Assembly (NCBI GenBank): GCA_037367405.1
Contig: JAZKJV010010541.1
Location: 248,001-312,000 of the forward strand
Length of the DNA stretch: 64,000 bases
Direction: 5' to 3'
Source: Ottelia alismoides
Lineage: Eukaryota; Streptophyta; Magnoliopsida; Alismatales; Hydrocharitaceae
In this document: in pieces, positions 22,622 through 33,075 of the stretch
Layout: each line of letters begins with the position of its first letter
Position numbering within the stretch: the stretch's first letter is position 1
Position numbers and translations under genes: made by a program
The notes under the pieces: generated by a model
Seen by the model: only the letters and a program-made list of their open reading frames with translations
What the model was told of the DNA's origin: nothing
Database searches by the model: none

Positions 22622-25600
22622 GAAACCGTTCAGATCTTTTAAACATGGATTTAAGCAAACATACAGATTTCGTTGGGGCGTTCCCTACATGCGACGCGTT
22701 GCATCGCCCGAATGCAATGAAAAATTGGCAAGGGCCGCTACATCGCAGCCTGGATGTAGTTCAAAATATACAAGGGTTCTCGCATGAGGAACGCATGCGG
22801 GTAAATAAGCTAGTTCCGCTGCATCACCGCCCGGATGCAGTCCAAAATTCACAAGGGTTCTCGCATAATGGACACATGCGAGTAAAGAAGTTAGTCCAAA
22901 AGAGATTGCAAAGGAAGTTACGGATTGGTAGTTGGAATATCGGTACTTTAACGGGGAAATTGATGGAGATAGTGGATACAATGGAAAGAAGGAAGATCCA
23001 TACATTATGTCTTCAAGAGACTAAATGGGTTGGAGAGAAAGCAAGGGAGATCGAGAAGACAGGCTTTAAACTTTGGTATTCAGGTAAAGATAAGGGCAGA
23101 AACGGTGTTGGAGTGGTTGTTCATAAAGATTTGAAGGATTGTGTGGTTGAGGTGCAAAGATTTGGGGATCGGATTATTTTGCTAAAGTTGGTGCTTGAAG
23201 AAGAAATTCTGAATATCATCTCAGTTTATGCACCGCAAATTGGTTTAGATGAAAGGACTAAACAAGCTTTTTGGGAGGATCTGGATAAGATTTTACAAGG
23301 AATCCTACAGAGAGAGATGGTTTGCATAGGTGGAGATCTTAATGGACATGTGGGAAAAGATGTTTCAGGGTATGCAAGTGTGCATGGAGGACATGGTTTT
23401 GGGGATAGAAACGAAGAGGGAAAAGTCATTCTGGATTTTGTAACTGCATATGATCTTTTCATAGCAAACACTCTTTTCAAGAAGAGGGAGGAGCATTTAA
23501 TTACTTATAAGAGTGGCTCAATTAGAACATGGATAGATTACTTTGCGTTGAGGAGAAGAGATCGGTTGTGTTGCAAAGATTGCAAAGTAATCCCTGGAGA
23601 GAGTTTGACAACCCAGCATCGCTTGTTAGTCTTGGATTTACAAATAAAAGGGCTGGTAAAGAAAAGAAAGGTTCCTAAGATCACTAGAACTAGGTGGTGG
23701 AATCTTCCGCTGAAGCAATCAAGCTTCAGGGAGAAGGTTTTAGAAGACTTATCTTGGGATTGTAGCGGTAGTGCAAACGAGATGTGGGAGGCAGTAGCAT
23801 CTTGTATCCGAAAGGTAGCCAAAGAGATGTTAGGCGAGTCAAAAGGAGGAGCTCCGGGTCAAAAAGAGGCTTGGTGGTGGAGTGAAGGGGTGCAAGAGAA
23901 GCTAAAAATTAAAAGAGCTTGCTTTAAAGCTATGTCTAAGGATAGAACAGAGGAAACTGTCACAGACTATAAAATAGCAAAGAAGGAAGCAAAGAAGGCT
24001 GTAAGCGAAGCTAAGTCAAAAGCTTATGAGGTTTTGTATAAAAATCTCAACTCTAAGGAGGGCCAGAAGGATATATTCAGGTTGGCCAAAGCAAGAGAAA
24101 GAAAGACCAAAAACCTTTCTCAAGTGAGATGCATTAAGGACGAGGAAGGTCGCGTGCTTGTTACTCAGAAGGATATAGAGACTAGATGGGAGCAGTACTT
24201 CCATAAACTTTTCATTGGAGAAAGAAATAGAGAGATCACTTGGGGTGATCTAGCTAGCAGTGAAAGTTACTTGAATCGTGCATGCTATAGAGGAATACAA
24301 AGAAAAGAAGTAGAGGAGGCTTTGAAGGTTATGAGACATGGGAAAGGTGTTGGACCGGATGACATCCCTGTAGAAGTATGGAAAGTTTTAGGTGAGCGTG
24401 GTTTGACTTGGCTTACGAATATATTCAATGTTATTTGGCGAAGCAAGAAAATGCCTGAAGATTGGAGGAGTATCGTGGTGCCTCTTTTTAAGAACAAAGG
24501 AGACATTCAAAATTGTTCAAATTACAAAGGTATCAAGCTGATGAGTCACACTATGAAAATTTGGGAACGTGTGATTGAAAGAAGGTTGAGGCAAGTTTCC
24601 CAAGTAAAAGAAAATCAATTCGGATTCATGCCAGGTCGCTCAACTATTGAAGCCATCCATTTGCTGAGGAGAACAATGGAGATTAATAGAGCTAAAAGGA
24701 AGAATCTTCATATGATCTTTATTGATTTGGAGAAGGCTTATGATTCCGTCCCACGAGAGATACTGTGGAGAGTTTTGGAGAAGAGACAAGTACCTGTCCT
24801 ATACATTAATCTCATAAAGGATATGTATGATAGGGCTTTATCTTGTGTAAGGACCCCGACGGGGAAGACTGACTATTTTGATATCAACATTGGTTTACAT
24901 CAAGGTTCAGCTTTAAGTCCATTTATTTTTACTTTGATTATGGACGAGTTGACAAGTCACATTCAGGATGAGTTACCTTGGTGTATGTTATTTGCTGATG
25001 ATATTGTGCTTATTGATGAGACTAGAGATGGAGTAAATGAGAAGCTTGAGGTTTGGAGACATGCATTAGAGACTAAAGGTTTTCGTATAAGTAGGGCTAA
25101 GACTGAATATATGGAATGCACCTTTGATGGAAGCAATGGTGAAGGAATCGAGGTTAAGATTGGTGACGATAACATTCAGAAGAGAGATTCTTTTAGATAT
25201 CTGGGATCTATTTTGCAACATGATGAGGAAATTGATGGAGATATTACTAATAGAATAAATGCAGGCTGGCTAAAGTGGAGAGGAGCCTCCGCTGTTCTAT
25301 GTGATAAGAAAATTCCTTTAAAAATTAAAGGAAAGTTTTACAAAGCAGCCGTGAGACCTGCTATGCTTTATGGTTCTGAATGTTGGCCTGTGAACCATAG
25401 ACATGTGCAGAGAATGGCTGTAGCAGAAATGAAAATGCTAAGATGGATGTGTGGACATACACGTAAAGATCGGATTCGGAATGATGCAATCAGAAAGAAA
25501 GTTGGTGTAGCTCCGATCGAGGATAAGATGCGAGAAAACCGCTTAAGATGGTTTGGTCATTTGCAAAGAAGGTCAACTGATGCACCGGTTAGGAGATGCG

Positions 25601-25719
25601 AGTGTTGGGATGTTGAGCCGGCTAAGAGAGGGCGAGGACGACCCAAGAAGTATTGGAAAGAGACTATACGAAGGGATCTTAGTTTTTTTGGATATAAGTC
25701 CGAGATTGACCCAAGATAG
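22609..25719 (+). CDS. RTE LINE endonuclease-reverse transcriptase, 1036 aa
   Basis: The predicted enzyme copies LINE RNA into the genome by target-primed reverse transcription. Residues 1-100 hold a tandem repeat (two copies of about 28 aa, LDVVQNIQGFSHEERMRV and PDAVQNSQGFSHNGHMRV). An APE-like endonuclease follows: SWNIGT with Asn110, QETKW with Glu137, YAP (Tyr207), GDLNGH (Asp243, Asn245), WIDYF (Asp310) and TQH (His337). The RT has FIDLEKAYD (Asp706), GLHQGSALSP (about 763-772) and FADD (Asp797, Asp798), then FRYLGSIL. The C-terminus has MRENRLRWFGHLQRR and a basic RGRGRPKKYW stretch. All catalytic residues are present and no stop or frameshift breaks the frame, so it may be competent. 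The start at 22609 is the first ATG of the frame after the 5' UTR hairpin arm. Length fits plant RTE proteins. Confidence 0.95.
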   Translation: MNLSRNRSDLLNMDLSKHTDFVGAFPTCDALHRPNAMKNWQGPLHRSLDVVQNIQGFSHEERMRVNKLVPLHHRPDAVQNSQGFSHNGHMRVKKLVQKRLQRKLRIGSWNIGTLTGKLMEIVDTMERRKIHTLCLQETKWVGEKAREIEKTGFKLWYSGKDKGRNGVGVVVHKDLKDCVVEVQRFGDRIILLKLVLEEEILNIISVYAPQIGLDERTKQAFWEDLDKILQGILQREMVCIGGDLNGHVGKDVSGYASVHGGHGFGDRNEEGKVILDFVTAYDLFIANTLFKKREEHLITYKSGSIRTWIDYFALRRRDRLCCKDCKVIPGESLTTQHRLLVLDLQIKGLVKKRKVPKITRTRWWNLPLKQSSFREKVLEDLSWDCSGSANEMWEAVASCIRKVAKEMLGESKGGAPGQKEAWWWSEGVQEKLKIKRACFKAMSKDRTEETVTDYKIAKKEAKKAVSEAKSKAYEVLYKNLNSKEGQKDIFRLAKARERKTKNLSQVRCIKDEEGRVLVTQKDIETRWEQYFHKLFIGERNREITWGDLASSESYLNRACYRGIQRKEVEEALKVMRHGKGVGPDDIPVEVWKVLGERGLTWLTNIFNVIWRSKKMPEDWRSIVVPLFKNKGDIQNCSNYKGIKLMSHTMKIWERVIERRLRQVSQVKENQFGFMPGRSTIEAIHLLRRTMEINRAKRKNLHMIFIDLEKAYDSVPREILWRVLEKRQVPVLYINLIKDMYDRALSCVRTPTGKTDYFDINIGLHQGSALSPFIFTLIMDELTSHIQDELPWCMLFADDIVLIDETRDGVNEKLEVWRHALETKGFRISRAKTEYMECTFDGSNGEGIEVKIGDDNIQKRDSFRYLGSILQHDEEIDGDITNRINAGWLKWRGASAVLCDKKIPLKIKGKFYKAAVRPAMLYGSECWPVNHRHVQRMAVAEMKMLRWMCGHTRKDRIRNDAIRKKVGVAPIEDKMRENRLRWFGHLQRRSTDAPVRRCECWDVEPAKRGRGRPKKYWKETIRRDLSFFGYKSEIDPR

Positions 25720-25792
25720 ATCTGAATGGAGGCGAAAAATCCATGTAGCCGACCCTACTTAATTGTGGGAAAAGGCTTTGTTGTTGTAATTG
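25720..25792 (+). other. LINE 3' UTR with (TTG)n-like tail
   Basis: Short 3' UTR ending GGCTTTGTTGTTGTAATTG. In RTE elements this end is recognised by the reverse transcriptase and is far better conserved than the rest. Confidence 0.85.
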
Positions 25793-25810
25793 TATATATT
25801 TTTTGCTTTT
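25793..25810 (+). repeat. Target site duplication of the LINE, right copy
   Basis: Exact copy of 22465-22482 (18 bases). Confidence 0.92.
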
Positions 25811-26737
25811 TTGATTTTATAAATATTTTTAGTTTTCTCAATTATTTTTTATTTTTTAAGAAAAGAAAAAAAACAAATAAAGGAATAAAAGAAAATGTAA
25901 GGAAAGCAAGATTTTTATATTTAAAATACATCAAATATATAAAAAAACAAAAAAAACTAATTTTGGGTTTTAAAAATTTTTCTATTTTTGTGATTTTTTT
26001 GACAAAATTTAGAGTTTTTAAGGTTTTCGAATTAATTGAAAACAAGAAATTAAGCAAACAATAAATAATGCAATTATTTTTGTAATTTTAAAATAAGGAT
26101 TGAACTAAAAAAACATAGAATTTATATTGAAATGAAGAAGATTTTCAAGTTTTCTAGAGAGGAATTTTATATTTTTTGTATTTTCTATGATTTAATACGA
26201 ATTTTCTAGTGTTTTAGTATTTTGCAATTTTTTGGTTTTGGTAAGGAATGAGCAAATGAAATAGATATAGACAATAAAACAAATAAAAACACGCTTATAA
26301 TATTTTTTAGAAATTCTAAAAAGAATTTTTAAATTTTTATTTATTTTCAAATGCAAACATTTATATTTTTTATTTTTTATTTATAAAAATAATAAAACTC
26401 AATAAAATGCAAAATTAAAATTATTGGTAATAATACTACTTAGTAGGAATATAAGATGATTTTTTGGAACTTTTAATGATGATTTGCTATTTATTAAACT
26501 AAATTAATCAAATAAATAAATTCTAGAAGAACATGGACCATTTAGGAAAGAATGTTATTTAGTGGACCATATAAATAACAAAATAAAGAATTGGAGGGCT
26601 ACGATACAATTTAGCCAATGGGGGCATGTTGATGCATGTAAGAAGCACTGGCACATACCGCAATGGGAATAAAATAATTCAAAGGGCCAAATGATAATAA
26701 AAAATACGGGGACTTCTACTACAATTGTTAAGAAGGC

Positions 26738-26754
26738 CACGTGCGAAGCACGTG
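26738..26754. promoter_or_regulatory. G-box palindrome in LTR of element E
   Basis: CACGTGC and GCACGTG are separated by GAA. The counterpart in the 5' LTR (near 60134) keeps only the left half, CCACGTGTG. A bZIP/bHLH binding role is possible but inferred. Confidence 0.45.
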
Positions 26755-28637
26755 TCTTAGCTTGAATAGGAAGAAAATGCAAATAGTAAAAACTAAGAGG
26801 GCTAATATGTAAATATTCAAACAACTACAGTATAACATGCATCCCACTGGGGACTTATTTGCAAAACAAAAGAAATATAAGGGTTAGAGTGCAATATTCC
26901 TACCGATCCAGGTGGCGTATCGGACGACGATGTTGCATGCTTCGATTTGATCCTACGATTGAAGTATAAACGTGCATGGATGGATAAGATATGATCTGGA
27001 GCTCGATCCACTACTGACAATTGGGGCTTTGTCAACGGTCTAAATTGAAACTAGCTGTGGAATTCTTGATCTAACGAATCTCAACATTTCTGGAAGACTC
27101 TGAAGAATGTCTGGTAATTAAGTTTTGATCGATCGATTTCAGCAGATCTCCACTCAATCCACCTCTTGAATGTTTCTGCTCAACCCTGTAGTTCTCACGT
27201 ACCGATTATCAACCACGATGAAGGTCGATGAAGTACAATCATGGATCCGGAGACCTAGGTGTCTGCAGTTCAAGGTGCAACTCCAGATCCTGCTCCTTTG
27301 TTACAATGCATGCACCAGTGACAAGCAAAAGTTTCACCGCTCGGAGGCGATTCTTAGGCTACCTTTATTAGCAAAATATGAGAAAAAAATGTGAATGAAT
27401 GGGTGTCTCAGGTAATGGATGGTCGGAAGGAGATCGGAATCCAAATCCTAGAAGGATCTGGGGGTTCAGGTTGTGGGGAGAAGGATAAAGAAGATGAGTT
27501 GAATGTAGTCATGGAGTCAGAAATGGAATAAGATGATCGGAATGCCTTGATCTTGCAGATAAGGGCTCGGAGATGAAAATGATCGGGTCGACTAATAATG
27601 ATATTAAATTGGCAAAACTAAACGGGAATTAAAACTACTGGATACATAAGCTACCTACGGAGGACGGAATGAAGTTGATCACCTCGATCTGTGGTGTAGG
27701 ATAGAGAAGCTCGATGCTGCCGGTGAAGCTTCGACGGTGTAGGTGGATCTCGCTTCTAGGTGAACTCCTTGCGCTCCTAGCTACGGAGGACGACACCCGC
27801 TCACATCACGTTTCTCTAGGGACCAACTTCGGGCGAGAAATTCAAGTAAAAATAGATCAGCCTCGAAATGTAGAGATCTGGAACTATTAATGGGCAAGAG
27901 GTTCGACGACTTTTGAAATTCAAAAAGCAATCATTCTAAGGCATGAAAGACGGAATTGATGATCTGGCGATGTAGGCGATGGCTAGAGATAATGAAGTGG
28001 AAAAGAATGTGGGAGGAGTTGATGACTGAAATGTGTGGGAAAATGAGGAGAAATCGGGCTAGTGAGCGAAATGCGTGGGGCATAACCACAGATTTGGGAG
28101 TTGACTTGGGTCAACAGATCTGTGCTCAACCAATCTAGGCTTGGTTGGCTAAAAGACAAAATACACTACACGAAAAAATAGGTAATAATGTGTAATTATA
28201 TCAAAATAAAATCGAAAATCAATTTAAATAAAAACGTTTTATAAAAATGTTAGTATTTAGCTTATTTATGGTGATTTTTGATGAATTAAATAACCTATAT
28301 ACATAGGAATAAATAAGGGATGTTTACACCCACAACCCTGAGTAATTTTGTAATTACCATCATAACCTTGCGTAATCGCGAATTACATCATGAACCCTTA
28401 ATAGTGCTTAATTCTTACATGACATGTCCCTATGATAACACCCATCCATTTTTTCCGTTAACTTTGACAGAATCTATCAAATGTTGACAATTTTTCACCC
28501 TATAGGTTCAATGTAATTACAAATGATGCCACTCCCCTCCCTTCTCTTTTTCCTTCCTTCTCTTCCATAGGAACTCATCACATTCGGGGAGGAGGAGGAT
28601 GAGGGCGGAGGGCCTGAAGGAGGAGGAGGTTGGGGTG

Positions 28638-28642
28638 GCTAC
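28638..28642. repeat. Target duplication GCTAC, left
   Basis: Matches 31254-31258 exactly and abuts the copia solo LTR. Confidence 0.85.
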
Positions 28643-31253
28643 TGAAGGACATGGTTAGATCCTTAAGCGCATCACGGAAGCGTGAGCATCGTATCGAATA
28701 TGATGAAGAATGACTAGTCAGACTAGTTGTTCTATGCAGCGGAAATTAAAATTTTCTCATGAGACGAAACCACATGATCCAAGAACACTTCTCGGATCAT
28801 TTCGTCTAAACCACAAACAAGTAATAGGATTACCTCTTGAAGCGTGGTTGGGATCGAGTCCTAAACGAAAAGACCTCCTGTCTCAAGTCCGATCCGTTTG
28901 AGGAGACGCTTGCGAGCGTGTTTATGAAACATGTGCTTCTCGCAATCCATGTTGATGATCCAAGCGGCGGATCTCCTGATCTCGACAAACGAGATCTGAC
29001 GTCTTCTTCACGAGCGAGGTGCACCGAAGGAGATGGAGATCCACGAGAAAACGATCGATCAGCATAACGATGATGTTGCGGTAATGGAGACTCCCTCTAG
29101 GGCATCCATGATGGATAGGCATATAAGAGGGAGAGAGAGAGTAGGAGTGTAGAGAGAGAAAGAGAGAGAGACTTATGTTCTCATTATTGTATAAAGAAGA
29201 GCAAAGGGGTGCCTCTCCTTTTATAATATTTTGGGATCCATGGATCTCAATCCATGGGCAATACAAATCCAATGGCTCAGATTGATTTGTGTTTCTTTTA
29301 ATGGCTAAGATTTGTGTTGGTAAAAACCAACAACAACTAATTTTAATTTAGATTAAATATATATTTATAAATCAATATAAATCAATCCCAAATTAAATCA
29401 AGCAATCATGGAGATTATTGGAATGAAGATTGCCTCCTTCCATAATATGGGATTTGGTTGCAATCTCATGTAATCTCATGATATCTCATGAGATTACACC
29501 ATTCCATGGAAATCTCCAAGATTTACAACAACACTTGTTGTAAATTATTCAACAAAATTAATTCATGATTATTTTATGAATATTGCAATCTTGCCATTGG
29601 AAAATTGTGAATCACATTCACAACCCAAAAATAAAATGTGAATTACATTTTCAATTTAATTTTCAATGTGAATCTAATTCACATTAACATTTAATTAACA
29701 AATGTAAATTACAAATAGCTCTCTCTTATATATTATAAATCACATTTATAATATATATGATTAATATGGATAGTGCTATCCACATTATTCAATATCCATG
29801 ATAATTAAATCACATTTAATTATCTTGGATCTCTTATCTCATGTGCCCAAATAATATGAATCATATTCAAATTATTCACATCTTTGATAATCAAATCACA
29901 TTTAATTATCTAAGATAGCTCTCTTTATAATATGAATCGAATTCATATTAATCATGATAATTAAATCACATTTAATTATCCATTTTCTCAATGCTCGGAT
30001 ACTTATATCAACAGTGAATCGTGAACTCTTTCAAGGATAATGCGCTTTCTTCGCGAATACTTGGAGATAAGGACAGGGCGATTGTATTGTTCCAAATATA
30101 GTGACTTGGATAATGAGATCACATGTCAAATCCAGATCTCGGGCCTCCCATAGATGCTTGATTAAATCAAGACTGCAAATCTAATCTTCTCATTGCATCT
30201 GAATCACATCAGATCAATGTCCAATATTTGCACCAAGATTAGATTACTTCTCTACTGAGAGGAGTCACTAAAATCCAGACCCGTTTCATCACTCCCTAGG
30301 AATGGAAGCGTCATGGTTATACAACCTTTTATGATCACATCACCCTCAGGTATTCCCAATACCTGTACATCCTACATACTGGAAGACTCAGAATAAACCC
30401 GAAGTATAAGATCAATTTTACATTGTCTACTTAAGAGGTTTTATCATTAAGTTTCTCATTCTGTCATTGGGAGTCAGTATCGATCATATGCTTTCCAAAA
30501 GCATATATCATACCTAGGTGTTGATCATATACGTTCCAAAAACATATATCAAACCTAAAATTCAGTCAAGCTTCCAAAGCGAGACGACCGTGCACGGAAT
30601 TTGGTTCTCCCCAATATCTCATGAGTGAGCTCATGTCTTCCGGTTCAGTAATGAACCTATATGATCCCTTTGAGAGATTGTATTACTCATATGCCCTTAT
30701 ATGCACACCAGCGCACCGGTGTATATACCTTGATTAGGTCATCAACCTATTGGCCTGCCAAATGTACATACTCATACACATAGTAACACATCTGTCTCCG
30801 GTCAGAGGATGCGTGCCTATATCATGACAGCATACAACATAGGACTTTGGTTATCTCGATCTCATTAAGTCAACTCTTTGACCTAACTTATCTAACACCT
30901 CTGAATCTCTATTCCTATGCAGGGGACCTGCATCAAGAGGTCGGTTAGATATCAACCTAAATGAGAAAGGATTGCCATCTCCTACTAAGGCTGGAGATCA
31001 TCTCTTAACAATCATTTGACGGTGCTTGATGAGTCCTCAATCTAACTCTTTAGATATTCATCCAAGTACCAGCCTCTATGACTAAATAATTGAATCAACA
31101 GTTGTATGATCATCAAGATGGCCATGGTACATAACCCTAATTGTACTATGGGAACTATTATGCAAATTATTTATTCTTCATTTCAGATCAGGGAATGATA
31201 TTCGCAATAACATTTATTGCATAATGGCTCACCATGGGCTCGCATGTCCAACA
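28643..31253 (-). mobile_element. Solo LTR of Ty1/copia (copy C)
   Basis: In minus orientation it runs from TGTTGGACATGCGAGCCC (31253 downward) to TGTCCTTCA (28643). It is flanked by GCTAC on both sides, with no primer site or internal sequence, so it arose by recombination between the two LTRs of a full element. Length is 2611 bp. The TATA box is at 29218-29225 (CTTTTATA on plus) and the palindrome array at 29520-30000. Open frames within (28710-29272) are not conserved as proteins in the other copies. Confidence 0.9.
29520..30000. repeat. Palindrome array in copia LTR copy C
   Basis: Repeated small hairpins of the type seen in copies A and B, for example TTGTGAAT/ATTCACAA with centre CAC near 29605-29623 and ATAATTAAAT/ATTTAATTAT pairs near 29808, 29888 and 29960. 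Confidence 0.75.
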
Positions 31254-31258
31254 GCTAC
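31254..31258. repeat. Target duplication GCTAC, right
   Basis: Pairs with 28638-28642. Confidence 0.85.
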
Positions 31259-31339
31259 CTCGCGGGCTATCGCCACTGCCTGCTGCTTTACGCTGGCATG
31301 CACCTTATGCTTCATCCTTTTTGCCTCCTACTCTCGCCA

Positions 31340-31845
31340 TTATGGATGAGGAAGATAATGAAGTGGCGAGCTGGAGGAGGAATAAGGAGAGGGTTCGGTG
31401 GGGTGGGGCGAGATGGAGGAGAAATAAGGGGAGGGGGACGAGCTGGAGGAGGTAGAAATGGAGGGGGAGGTAGTCAATGTTGGTGGCACGAGCTGACGGA
31501 GGAAGAAGGAGAGGGGGTGGCGGGGGTGGGGTGGAGCGAGATGGAGAAGGAAGAAAGGGAGGGGGATGATCTAGAGGAGGAAGAAGGGGAGGGGAAGGTG
31601 GTTGAAGGGGGTGGCATTATCTGGAGGAGGAAGAAGGGGAGGGGGAGGCAGTCGACAAGGGTGGCACAAGTTGTAGGAGGAAGAAGGGGAGGGGGAGGCG
31701 AATGACGGGGGTGGTGCTTGGAGGCAGAGGGTAGAGGCGGAGGGGTAGGAGGGCGGAGGGCGGAGGGGAGGGAGGGCGAAGGGTAGAGGGGAGAGGCCGG
31801 AGGGAGGGTAGAGAGGGGGGAAGGAGGGCATCAGGGGTTGAGAAG
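31340..31845. repeat. Purine-rich minisatellite
   Basis: Imperfect repeats of a unit like CTGGAGGAGGAAGAAGGGGA followed by GGGGGAGG and a GTGGCA spacer. Units start near 31360, 31440, 31490, 31568, 31620 and 31668, giving a strong G/A strand bias over 500 bp. Open frames across it (31217-31705 plus; 31571-31831 minus) are Gly/Arg/Glu- and Pro/Ser-rich by-products of the repeat. Confidence 0.7.
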
Positions 31846-33057
31846 GAATGGGGATTTTTTATTTTCTTGAAAATTTTTAATAGTCATTGGATAGACCATG
31901 GGTTAGATTAACTCAATGATATGGTTGGGTTAATGAGAAAATTAACAAAGGGATATGGTTGTGAGATGGAGTGACTATCCAGGGTTTCTCGTCTAATTCA
32001 CGATTACACGAGGTTATGATTGTTTAAACTTGTTATTTATAAGTATACATGTGTATATACAATGGCGTGATTTTTAATACATTAATTTTGCAAATATATA
32101 TACAATTTAATAATTTATTATTTGAAAATTTTTTTAGGGATTTTAATGATATTTTATTTTATTTTTATGGAATAATTTATTAGGATAAATAAACATCGGT
32201 ATATTACAATAAACAAAGTGATGCATATAAAATACATACATTATTTTATTTTTGCTTATTTTTGATTTTGTGATTTTAATTTTATTTTATATAAGTTAAA
32301 TACAATATATACAAATATCTAAAAACACAATTTATATAAAATACAAGGAAAATGCATATACACGAATAATATACATGGGTATCATGTACATAGCATCTTA
32401 AAAAGTCATATTTCACATCTTAAATCAGATTTTTATGAAACTCTTTAATTTTAAAGGTTATTTAATTCAGAGTACAATAAAAGTTTGTTTGCTTCATTTT
32501 GAGTTTTTATGAAGAAGATAATGATATGACAAGTTAAGCATTGTGTCTTTTTCAAAGTGTTGTTATTTACAAATTGTACAATGGTTCTTCCTGCAATTAT
32601 TTTTTATATTTACAATAGATTTTTATGTACAAGTTCCAAGAAGAAAACATTTTTATTTCAGGTGAACTTGGTTCTAACTAAAATAGAGTGAGGAATATGT
32701 ATTATATACAGTGATATATAAGTGATGAATATACACAAGTAATGATTGGTTTTCTTGATATTTTTAATGAAGGTCTTATCTCCCCCCTACTTTATTCCTT
32801 GTCGATCATGTCAAGTCTTGACATTCTCTCGAGGTCAGAGTCAACCTGCATTTTTTTTATATATACAGTCTTTTGTTTTATTCATTTTTCCTTTATTTTA
32901 TTTCTTTATTTATTTTAGGTCAAAATAGTGATAAATATACAATATTTACATAAGAATTAGAGTTAATAAAAAGTGAGATTTATTGATATTTACATGTGTT
33001 TTATAAAGAATTTTAAGCAAAAATAAATGAATAAAGATGATGAATGCAAATTCATCA

Positions 33058-33075
33058 CCCCCCTATGCTTTACCT
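33058..33075 (-). other. Polypurine tract of element E
   Basis: CCCCCCTATGCTTTACC on the plus strand abuts the 3' LTR; purine-rich on the minus strand, ending GGGGGG before TGATGAA. Confidence 0.7.

Larger units (their letters stand above)
22483..25792 (+). mobile_element. Full-length RTE-clade LINE
   Basis: The element is bounded by an exact 18-bp target duplication. The 5' end (AACTCAGCCATGGCCGGTCC) is the usual start of plant RTE LINEs. A single ORF is flanked by a 126-bp 5' UTR and a 73-bp 3' UTR. The 3' end contains GTAGCCGACCC and AAGGCTTTGTTGTTG, the hallmark end of plant RTE elements, with a short (TTG)n-like tail rather than poly(A). The complete ends and open ORF make it the youngest-looking element in the window. 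It inserted in the AT-rich part of the 3' LTR of element E. Confidence 0.93.
28322..32029. mobile_element. TIR element (non-autonomous DNA transposon) holding a copia solo LTR
   Basis: The sequence is absent from the 5' LTR of E at the equivalent place (near 61735). Its ends are imperfect inverted repeats: ATCATAACCTTGCGTAATCG (28358-28377) against the reverse complement of the right end (ATCATAACCTCGTGTAATCG), with GTTTA at both extremes; similarity extends more than 100 bp inward. The left arm also contains a tandem variant of the same motif (28331-28355). Without the copia LTR it is about 1.1 kb, with no transposase. Target duplications are not clear. Confidence 0.65.
22161..33057 (-). repeat. 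3' LTR of element E, interrupted by a LINE and a TIR element
   Basis: LTR parts are 22161-22482, 25811-28321 and 32030-33057. They match 58885-62764 in order. The left end is TGTTGAACGTGAG and the right end TTCATCA, followed by the PPT. The LTR without inserts is about 3.86 kb, in line with 3.88 kb for the 5' LTR. It includes CACGTGC/GCACGTG at 26738-26754 and the conserved TATCTCCCCCCTACTTTATT block at 32777. No protein is conserved between the two LTR copies. Confidence 0.8.

Noticed and set aside
31217..31705. 162-codon Gly/Arg/Glu-rich open frame, and Pro/Ser-rich frame on the other strand
   Set aside because: By-product of the purine-rich minisatellite; no domain and composition dictated by the repeat.
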